A stretch of 64,000 bases of DNA, taken from the NCBI GenBank assembly GCA_022072505.1, contig JAJVHU010000007.1:62001-126000 (forward strand), given 5' to 3'. Source of the DNA: Phycisphaerae bacterium (GTDB lineage: Bacteria; Planctomycetota; Phycisphaerae; UBA1845). Both the position numbers and the translations under genes were made by a program. The notes beneath the pieces are model-generated. The model searched no databases and was not told the origin of the DNA. It saw only the letters and a program-made list of their open reading frames with translations. Of the stretch, positions 1-6,848 are shown in pieces; within the stretch, counting starts at the first letter, position 1; each line of letters begins with the position of its first letter.

Positions 1-47
1 TTGGAAAGGATCTTTCGGCATCCGCGCGCCCGCTGCTGCGGTCCGCC

Positions 48-425
48 TCAGGCGATCTTCGCGCCGTACTGCTCCGCCGTCAGCAGCGCGTTCAGTTCCG
101 CCGGGTTCGACGCCTTCAGCTTGATCATCCAGCCGCGCCCGAACGCGTCGTCGTTGACCGACTCGGGATGATGGTTCAGCCCGGCGTTCACTTCGACGAC
201 CTCGCCGGACACGCCGGTGAAGATCTCCGACGTCGCCTTCACCGACTCCACCTCGCCGATCACCCCGCCCGCCTTGAAGCTCGCCCCGACTTTCGGCAGC
301 GACACGAACGTGATGTCGGTCAGTTCGTCGGCGGCGAACTGGGTGATGCCCATCACGACGGTCGATCCCTCGAGCTTGAACCACTCATGCGACGGAAGAT
401 ACCTGCGGTCAGTCGGGATGCTCAT
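48..425 (-). CDS. gcvH: Glycine cleavage system H protein
   Basis: Lipoyl carrier protein of the glycine cleavage complex; it shuttles the aminomethyl group from the P to the T protein. The 125-residue product has the usual length. It reads YLPSHEWFK near the start, ITQFAADELTDITFVSLP, and the lipoylation context GEVESVKATSEIF with the acceptor lysine at residue 63. The start at 425 was chosen over an in-frame upstream start because MSIPTDRRYLPSHEW is the family start and the upstream extension is only Arg/Gly-rich. It lies 62 bases downstream of gcvT on the same strand, so the two are probably cotranscribed. Any gcvP genes would lie outside the window to the left. Confidence 0.95.
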   Translation of the reverse strand: MSIPTDRRYLPSHEWFKLEGSTVVMGITQFAADELTDITFVSLPKVGASFKAGGVIGEVESVKATSEIFTGVSGEVVEVNAGLNHHPESVNDDAFGRGWMIKLKASNPAELNALLTAEQYGAKIA

Positions 426-487
426 CTCTTGCTGTCGCCCCTGCGGATGCTCCGCTCCGGCGCGGCGTCCGCGACGCCGCAGCGCGG

Positions 488-1588
488 TCATTTTCGCTTG
501 TAAAACGGCAACGGCGTCGCTTTCGCCGCGACGCGCGCGCCGCCGATCTCGACGGTGAACGCGGCATCTTGTCGGGCCAGCGCCGCGCTGTCAATCAACG
601 CCATCGCCAGGCTCGACCCCCGCGTCGGGCTCAGCGTCCCGCTGGTCACCTCCCCGACCCGCGCGTCCCCCGCCCGGACCGGAGCGTGCTGCCGCGCGAT
701 CCGCCTGCCCTCGAGCGTCAGTCCCGTCATCTGACGCGCCAACCCGCGATCCTTCAGCGATCGCATCGCCGCCGCCCCGATGAACTCCTTCGTCAGGTCC
801 ACGCACCACGCCTGACCCGACGTCAGCGAGTCCCAGTCCTCGGTCAGCTCGTGCCCGTAAAGCGGCATCGCCGCCTCGATCCGAAGCGTGTCCCGCGCCC
901 CCAGCCCCGCGAAACGGATCACCGGGTGCGGCTTGTCCTTCTGACCCACCAGCAGCGGCAGAAACATCTGCACCGCCGTCGCCGGACACACCACCTCGAT
1001 CCCGTCCTCCCCCGTGTATCCCGAGCGGAAGATGTCGAAACGCATGCCGAGATACTCGGCCGTCGTGAACCGGTAGCGCTTCAGCGACCCCAGGTCCACC
1101 GGCACGAGCTGCTGCGCCAGTTCCATCGTCCGCGGACCCTGGATCGCAAGCATCGCCGTCTGCATCGTCCGGTCGTCGATCGTGACGCCCGCGCCCGCGG
1201 CGTGCCGGTTCAACCACCCAACGATCTTCGCCCGGTTCGAGGCGTTGCACACCACCAACCAGTGATCCTCGAACCGCGACACGATCACGTCGTCGAGGAT
1301 GCCCCCGTCCTCCCGGCAGACGTGCGAGTAATACGACCGCCCGATCTCCGCCCCCTTCAGATTCCGCGTGCATAACCGGTCGAGGAACCGCTCCACGTCA
1401 GGTCCGCGCAGAACGAGCCGCCCCATGTGCGACACGTCGAACACGCTGCACGCCGTCCGCGTGTGTACGTGCTCCTCGAGGATCCCCGTGTACACCACGG
1501 GCATCGACCAGCCGGCGAAATCCACCATCCGCGCCCCGAACGCGACGTGCGCGTCGTACAGCGGCGTCTTCAACAAGTCCTGCGTCAT
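488..1588 (-). CDS. gcvT: Glycine cleavage system aminomethyltransferase (T protein)
   Basis: Tetrahydrofolate-dependent aminomethyltransferase that releases ammonia and forms methylene-THF from the H-protein-bound intermediate. The 366-residue product matches the family length. It begins LLKTPLYDAHVAFGARMVDFAGW, the standard GcvT N-terminus, contains the folate-binding FDVSHMGR segment, and continues through the central GYTGEDG motif and a C-terminal barrel containing VGEVTSGTLSP. ATG at 1588 follows a GTG at 1591 and either could start. It is the first gene of a gcvT-gcvH unit. The upstream region carries two copies of a palindromic repeat and no recognisable glycine riboswitch. Confidence 0.95.
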   Translation of the reverse strand: MTQDLLKTPLYDAHVAFGARMVDFAGWSMPVVYTGILEEHVHTRTACSVFDVSHMGRLVLRGPDVERFLDRLCTRNLKGAEIGRSYYSHVCREDGGILDDVIVSRFEDHWLVVCNASNRAKIVGWLNRHAAGAGVTIDDRTMQTAMLAIQGPRTMELAQQLVPVDLGSLKRYRFTTAEYLGMRFDIFRSGYTGEDGIEVVCPATAVQMFLPLLVGQKDKPHPVIRFAGLGARDTLRIEAAMPLYGHELTEDWDSLTSGQAWCVDLTKEFIGAAAMRSLKDRGLARQMTGLTLEGRRIARQHAPVRAGDARVGEVTSGTLSPTRGSSLAMALIDSAALARQDAAFTVEIGGARVAAKATPLPFYKRK

Positions 1589-1598
1589 CACGCCCCCC

Positions 1599-1663
1599 GA
1601 GCCGCGGACTTCAGTCCGCGCGAATCAACCCCGCACCGCGGACTTCAGTCCGCGCGAATCAAC
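1599..1663. repeat. Two copies of a palindromic GCGGACTTCAGTCCGC repeat
   Basis: Two near-identical 26-31 base copies lie head to tail upstream of gcvT. Each is built on the palindrome GCGGACTTCAGTCCGC followed by GCGAATCAAC. Relatives occur at 6478, 27082 and 39065, and more degenerate ones near 41830 and 52885. This is a REP-like dispersed element that can form a hairpin. No coding function is visible. Confidence 0.8.
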
Positions 1664-1878
1664 GTCGTCGAACCTGTCCGCTCCGCCTCAGTGCGCCTTC
1701 CGACTCGATCCCTCGATCCCGTAGAATCAAAAGACCGCTGAACTCGGTCAAGGAAAGACGGCCCGCAATTTGAACCGCGAACGTAATTCACAGCCCCGCC
1801 AGCCGCGGACCCCGACCTCCGGCGACCAGTCATTGTATCTGCATTACGGCGGGATACTATATGTGGGGGAGGCACGCG

Positions 1879-2844
1879 ATGAAACACGAAGATGCGCTCA
1901 TCACCGGAGATTGTATCCAGGAACTGGCGAAGCTGCCGGAAGGCAGCGTGGATCTCGCCTTCGCCGATCCGCCCTTCAACATCGGCTACGACTACGACGT
2001 TTACCACGATCGCCGCAGCGCTGACGAGTACCTGGAGTGGTCGCGGCGCTGGATCGAGGGCGTCATCCGCGTGCTCAAGCCCGACGGCGCGTTCTGGCTG
2101 GCCATCGGCGACGAATACGCCGCGGAGTTGAAAGTCCTCTGCACGCGCGACCTCGGCCTGCACACCCGAAACTGGGTCGTCTGGTTCTACACCTTCGGCG
2201 TCCACTGCAAGCACAAGTTCACCCGCAGCCACGCCCACCTGTTCTACTTCGTCAGGAATCCGAAGCGCTTCACGTTCAACGCGCCCGACATCCGCGTGCC
2301 GTCCGCACGGCAGCTCGTTTACGGCGACAAACGCGCCGTCGAGGGCGGGCGGATGCCGGACGACACCTGGATGATGACCCCCGCAATGCCCCCGGAGGTT
2401 CCGACGCGCGACGGCTTCATCCTCCGACCCCAGGACATCCCGAACCGCTTTCCGCCCGACAGCGACACCTGGTACTTCGCCCGCGTCGCCGGCACGTTCA
2501 GGGAGCGGCAGGGCTTCCACGGCTGCCAGATGCCCGAGCAGCTTCTCGGCCGCATCATCCGCGCCTGCTCGAACGAGGGCGAAACCGTCCTCGACCCCTT
2601 CGCGGGCAGCGGAACGACGCTCGCCGCCGCAAAGAAGCTCAACCGCCGCTACGTCGGTTTCGAGCTGTCGAAGGAATACGCCGCACAAGTCCGCCGCCGC
2701 CTCTCCGACATCCGCCCCGGCGCGCCCCTCGACGGCCCGGAAAACGCCGCCACCAGCGCCCCGACGACGGCGAAGGGCCGCAGGCTCAAGCTCGCACGCC
2801 CTTCGCCCGCTGCTTCCGAAGCACGCGACCTGCTGTTAGGATGA
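1879..2844 (+). CDS. Site-specific DNA methyltransferase (N4/N6, beta-type order)
   Basis: SAM-dependent amino-methyltransferase of the N4-cytosine/N6-adenine class, 321 residues. The catalytic DPPF motif (FADPPFNIGYDY) comes early and the SAM-binding motif DPFAGSGTT near the C-terminus, which is the beta-type permutation. The start at 1879 is preferred over ATG 1861 because a GGGGGAGG ribosome site lies just before it and the protein then starts MKHEDALITGDC, typical of the family. A possible promoter (TTGTAT at 1833, TACTAT at 1855) would exclude the earlier start. No restriction gene is adjacent, so it is an orphan methylase. The target sequence cannot be read from the gene. Confidence 0.9.
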   Translation: MKHEDALITGDCIQELAKLPEGSVDLAFADPPFNIGYDYDVYHDRRSADEYLEWSRRWIEGVIRVLKPDGAFWLAIGDEYAAELKVLCTRDLGLHTRNWVVWFYTFGVHCKHKFTRSHAHLFYFVRNPKRFTFNAPDIRVPSARQLVYGDKRAVEGGRMPDDTWMMTPAMPPEVPTRDGFILRPQDIPNRFPPDSDTWYFARVAGTFRERQGFHGCQMPEQLLGRIIRACSNEGETVLDPFAGSGTTLAAAKKLNRRYVGFELSKEYAAQVRRRLSDIRPGAPLDGPENAATSAPTTAKGRRLKLARPSPAASEARDLLLG

Positions 2845-2860
2845 AGGGTTCAACGGCGCG

Positions 2861-3805
2861 TTACAGCGCCTCATACGCCGCGCTCCGGTGGATGCGCCGA
2901 GGGATCTCGCCGGCGTAGCGCACGCCCAGGGTGTCCCGGTGTTCGCGGGCCCAGTCCGTCAGGCGGATCGCACCGGTCGCGGGGCTGTCGCAGTCCAGCA
3001 GGCCGCGGGTCAGCGCCAGAATCTCCTCCCACGTCAGGATCACGTCGCCGATGAAAGGGCCCAGCGCGCGGCCCACCAGCCACCCGACGCGCTTCGGCAC
3101 GCGCACGAGGCGCCGACGCAGACCGAGAATCTCCGCCAGCGCGGTCAGCAACTGCGGATATTGAAACCGCTCCGGACCGACCGCGTCGATCATGACGTTC
3201 TCCGCGCGGCCGGCCGCGTCGATCATCACTTCGGCCATCTCATCCACGTGCAGCGGTCGCACGCCGTACCTCCCGTCTCCGAACACGCCCGCGAAGGGCA
3301 TTCTCCGCAGCGTCCAGGCGATGTTGTTGATGAGGATGTCGCCGCGCCCGAAGAGCACCGCCGGACGGACGATCGCGTGCGAAAGCCCGGACGCGCGCAG
3401 CGCCGCCTCCAGCGCATGCTTGCCCCGGTAGTAACCGAGGTCGTCGGCCTCATCCGCGCGAAGCACGCTGACGTGGACGACGCGGCGCACCCCCGCGCCC
3501 TGCGCCGCGGAGAAGAGCGCTTTCGTGTTCGCCACCGCCTGCTCGAAGTTGAACAGGCGGTGGTTGAAGCGCACCCAGTACGTGTTGAACAACACGTCCG
3601 CGCCGCGCAACGAAGCCGTCAGCCGCTCGGCGTCGCCCAGCGCCAGCGGATGCACCTCGACGCGATCCCCGAAGGGATGCGCCCGGAGCGGCGAGTTCGT
3701 CAACGTGCGGACCCGGACGCCGTCGGAAAGCAGACGCTCCGTCAGCGCCCGCCCGGTATATCCGAACGCTCCGGTCACAACGTGCAACGGCGCCTCGTTC
3801 ATCAT
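2861..3805 (-). CDS. NAD(P)-binding SDR family protein, NDUFA9-like
   Basis: Atypical short-chain dehydrogenase/epimerase-like protein of 314 residues. The N-terminal Rossmann motif is VTGAFGYTGRAL, and a YYRGK sequence fits the YxxxK catalytic pair. The pattern FNFEQAVANTKALFSAAQGAGVRRVVHVS and the later GRGDILINNIAWTLR resemble the complex I subunit NDUFA9/SDR_a5 group of sugar-nucleotide-epimerase-like proteins. The substrate is unknown. It is convergent with the methyltransferase gene, 16 bases apart. A very long open frame continues upstream on this strand, antisense to the RNase R gene, but its Arg/His-rich content is not coding. Confidence 0.8.
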   Translation of the reverse strand: MMNEAPLHVVTGAFGYTGRALTERLLSDGVRVRTLTNSPLRAHPFGDRVEVHPLALGDAERLTASLRGADVLFNTYWVRFNHRLFNFEQAVANTKALFSAAQGAGVRRVVHVSVLRADEADDLGYYRGKHALEAALRASGLSHAIVRPAVLFGRGDILINNIAWTLRRMPFAGVFGDGRYGVRPLHVDEMAEVMIDAAGRAENVMIDAVGPERFQYPQLLTALAEILGLRRRLVRVPKRVGWLVGRALGPFIGDVILTWEEILALTRGLLDCDSPATGAIRLTDWAREHRDTLGVRYAGEIPRRIHRSAAYEAL

Positions 3806-4024
3806 CACGGGCCAGCGTAGCGGATCGGGACGCTGACGCACGGAGACGTCGCTTGTGCCCGCAAGTTCTGAAATCTCAGAAACTCGGACCGCCGCGACGG
3901 GGGAGCAGTGGTGCGCCGGGCGAAGAAGCGCCGCCGCGACCGGGGGACCGGCGGTCAGGTTGCGGCGCGGCCGGGTTCGGATAGGATCGGTATGCGACGT
4001 GCATCCCTTCTTTGAGGAGTCTTC

Positions 4025-6463
4025 ATGAAATCCCAGGCCCTGAGCGACCGCATCATGCGGGTGCTCGGACAGCGCGGTTACACGCCCCGGACAGCGGCCG
4101 ACCTTGCCGAGCGGCTGCGCATCTCGGAGGAGGAACTCGGCGACTTTCACGCGGCGTGCAAGGCCCTGATGCGCACCGGGCGCGTCGCGATGGGTTCGCG
4201 GAACACGCTGATGCTGCCTGATCCGCCGGGTCAGGTGGTCGGCGTGTTCCGCGCCAATCCGGCCGGGTTCGGGTTTGTCATTCCGCAGACGCCGAATTCG
4301 CACGGCGACCTGTACATCGCCGAAGGCGCCACGCAGGGCGCGGTCAGCGGCGACACGGTCAAGGCCCGCGTGCGCAAGCGCGGGCGGCGCGGCGGGCGGA
4401 TGATCTTCGAGGGGGAGATCGTCGAAGTCCTCCGCCGCGGACATCAGCACTTCGTCGGGGAGCTGCGCGAGGAGGGCGGGCGCACCATCGTCGTCCCGGA
4501 CGGACAGGTGCTGCACGGACCGATCCTCGTGCGCGACGCGGGTGCGAAGAACGCCCGGCCCGGCGATCAGGTCGTCGTCGAGTTGACGGAGTATCCCGCG
4601 CCGGGGAAGCAGGCGCGCGGCGTGATCGTTCGCGTGCTCGGCGAGCGCGGGAGGCCGGAGGTCGATCTTCAGAGCATCCTGGTGCAGTACGCGATGCCCG
4701 ACGAGTTTCCTCCGGCGGTGCTGGAGGAGGCGCGGCGGGTGATCGCGGAGTATGACGAAGCCGCACACCGCCGGTCGCGGCAGGGGCTCAAGGATCTGAC
4801 GATCCTCACGATCGATCCGCCGGACGCCCGCGACTTCGACGACGCGATATCGTTGACGCCCCTGGCCGGCGGCAAGGTCGAGTTGGGCGTCCACATCGCG
4901 GACGTGTCCGCGTTCGTCCGCGAGGGCGGGGCTCTGGACACGGAAGCGCGGGCCCGCGCCAACAGCGTCTACTTCCCGCGGCACGTGATCCCGATGCTTC
5001 CGGAAGTGCTCTCCAACGGGTTGTGCAGTCTTCAGGAGGCGGAGCAGCGCCTGACCAAGAGTGCGTTCATCACCTACGACGCCGACGGCGCGGTCGTGTC
5101 GTCGCGCTTCGCCAACACGATGATCCGCTCCGCGAAGCGCCTGACCTATCTGGAGGCGCAGGCGGCGCTGGACGGCCGACCGGGGCGGCTGCCGCGGAAG
5201 GTCGTCGATCTCCTGAAACGGATGGACGATCTCGCCCGGCGCATCCGCGCGCGGCGCCTCGCCGAGGGAATGATCGTGCTCGATCTTCCGGAGGTCGAAC
5301 TGATCTTCGACGACAAGGGCGCGGCGAAGGACGTCGCCCCGGTGGACACCAGCTTCACGCACACCATCATCGAGATGTTCATGGTCGAGGCGAACGAGGC
5401 CGTGTGCCGCCTGCTGACCGAGCTGCACGTCCCCCATCTGCGCCGCGTTCACGACGAGCCGAGCCTCTCCGCACAGGAATCGCTGGGGCGTTTCGTCCGC
5501 GTGCTCGGCCACGCCCTGCCGCGCCACCCGGACCGGGCCGACCTGCAGCGCCTCCTCGACGACGTCCGCGGCACGGATCACGCATTTCCCGTGCATTTCG
5601 CGGCTTTGCGCTCGATGCAGCGGGCCGAATACTCGCCGCAGATCGTCGGCCACTTCGCCCTGGCCGGCGAGCATTACGCGCATTTCACGTCCCCGATCCG
5701 CCGCTACCCGGACCTCACGATCCACCGCCTCCTCGATCTGCACCTCGCCGGCCGCCTGAAGGCGGCGGTGCGCGCCGGAACGTGTCCCAGCGTCGAGGAT
5801 CTCACCGAACTGGGAGCGCATTGCAGCCTGCGCGAGCGCCAGGCCGAAGCCGCCGAGCGCGAGCTGCGCCTCGTGAAGATCCTGCGGCTGCTCGAGTCCC
5901 AGGTCGGGCGGAAGATCGGCGGGATCGTCACCGGCGTCGCGCAGTTCGGCCTGTTCCTTCAGGTGGACACCTATCTGATCGACGGGCTGCTGCGCCTCGA
6001 GGACGTCGGCGACGACTGGTGGGACGTGGACACGAAATACGGCTGCATCGTCGGACAGCGCAGCGGCAAGCGCATCACCATCGGCGACCGCCTCGAGGCG
6101 ACGATCGCCCGGATCGACCTTCCGAAACGCACGCTGGAACTGGCGCTGCGCCCCCGGGAAGAGCGACGCCCGCGCGACTCAGGACACCCGCAGGGAAAAG
6201 AACACCCGCGGGGAAAAAGACGCCCGCAGGGGAAAAGCCCCCCGCAGAACACAAACCGCCCCGGAAGCACAAGCCGCCCGCAAGACGACAGCCAACCACG
6301 GAACGACGGGCAACCACGGAACGACGGGCAACCACGGAACGAAAGCGGCGAACCCACCGTCGCGGCAGGACGCAGAGGCCGAGGCCGCGGCAGACGGACG
6401 CTCGCACACAGCAGCGGCCGACGGCGCGGGACCGCCCGCGGAAAGAGGCGCGGCAGACGTTAG
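4025..6463 (+). CDS. rnr: Ribonuclease R
   Basis: Processive 3'-to-5' exoribonuclease that degrades structured RNA. In its 812 residues the order is: an N-terminal winged-helix-like segment (about 1-75), cold-shock/OB domains, the RNB catalytic domain with the metal-binding cluster IDPPDARDFDDAI, the motif HFTSPIRRYPDL, and a C-terminal S1 domain starting near GGIVTGVAQFGLFLQV. The last 100 residues are a basic Gly/Arg/Pro/Gln-rich tail built from short repeats, probably an RNA-binding extension. ATG 4025 has a TTGAGGAG site upstream. A weak promoter, TTGCGG at 3960 and TAGGAT at 3982, precedes it. Confidence 0.95.
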   Translation: MKSQALSDRIMRVLGQRGYTPRTAADLAERLRISEEELGDFHAACKALMRTGRVAMGSRNTLMLPDPPGQVVGVFRANPAGFGFVIPQTPNSHGDLYIAEGATQGAVSGDTVKARVRKRGRRGGRMIFEGEIVEVLRRGHQHFVGELREEGGRTIVVPDGQVLHGPILVRDAGAKNARPGDQVVVELTEYPAPGKQARGVIVRVLGERGRPEVDLQSILVQYAMPDEFPPAVLEEARRVIAEYDEAAHRRSRQGLKDLTILTIDPPDARDFDDAISLTPLAGGKVELGVHIADVSAFVREGGALDTEARARANSVYFPRHVIPMLPEVLSNGLCSLQEAEQRLTKSAFITYDADGAVVSSRFANTMIRSAKRLTYLEAQAALDGRPGRLPRKVVDLLKRMDDLARRIRARRLAEGMIVLDLPEVELIFDDKGAAKDVAPVDTSFTHTIIEMFMVEANEAVCRLLTELHVPHLRRVHDEPSLSAQESLGRFVRVLGHALPRHPDRADLQRLLDDVRGTDHAFPVHFAALRSMQRAEYSPQIVGHFALAGEHYAHFTSPIRRYPDLTIHRLLDLHLAGRLKAAVRAGTCPSVEDLTELGAHCSLRERQAEAAERELRLVKILRLLESQVGRKIGGIVTGVAQFGLFLQVDTYLIDGLLRLEDVGDDWWDVDTKYGCIVGQRSGKRITIGDRLEATIARIDLPKRTLELALRPREERRPRDSGHPQGKEHPRGKRRPQGKSPPQNTNRPGSTSRPQDDSQPRNDGQPRNDGQPRNESGEPTVAAGRRGRGRGRRTLAHSSGRRRGTARGKRRGRR
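6180..6345. repeat. 18-base tandem repeats in the rnr tail
   Basis: Two runs of 18-base units encode the basic tail of RNase R. The first gives HPQGK/HPRGK/RPQGK-type hexads from about 6180. The second is three copies of CAACCACGGAACGACGGG-like units at about 6291-6343, giving QPRNDG repeats. Copy number is likely to vary between strains. Confidence 0.75.
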
Positions 6464-6848
6464 AACCCATCAAAACCGAGCCGCAGGCTTAAGCCCGCGC
6501 GAATTTCCCGGAAATTCTGGTTCACCCAAAAGCGCGGAACCAGTTTTGAAATGAGTTCTAGCAGCCTGTTGAAGAACTCGCGATCGGCTTTCGTGATGCT
6601 GGTTTTTTCCCGGCGAAATTCGCCTCCCGGAGAGAGGCCTTACCCTTTTTCAACGGTCAGCTAAGACGCTGTTTCAAAACCACCGGTGCAGGTGGGAAAA
6701 AGAACGCTTCCTGACGGGCGCGGCTCGGTTTTGCAACAGCATCTAAGAACCGGCGGCACGGCGCGGCCCCTTATGTCCGTCTCCCCTTGCCCCTCGTGTT
6801 CGCCCCACGAACTTTGCCCCCCGAAAGCCGCGACCCTATGCTTGCAAT
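6464..6848. repeat. Intergenic nest of miniature repeats
   Basis: No gene is seen here. The stretch holds, in order: a palindromic repeat at 6478-6505 related to the one at 1599; a 105-base element at 6559-6663 with imperfect 18-base terminal inverted repeats (TAGCAGCCTGTTGAAGAA against TAGCTGACCGTTGAAAAA), which looks like a MITE; an inverted pair at 6662-6682 and 6724-6746 built on GGTTTTGAAACAGC; and, inside that pair at 6705-6730, a copy of the dispersed CGAGCCGCGNCCGTNAGGNAGCG element. A related GGTTTTG motif lies at 44427. Confidence 0.65.

Noticed and set aside
1589-1878. Glycine riboswitch upstream of gcvT
   Set aside because: The region shows only the palindromic repeat pair; I could not find a riboswitch-like pair of aptamers.
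2861-5821. A 986-residue open frame antisense to the RNase R gene
   Set aside because: Only its last 314 codons (2861-3805) look like a protein; the rest is Arg/His/Pro-rich noise from a GC-rich antisense strand.
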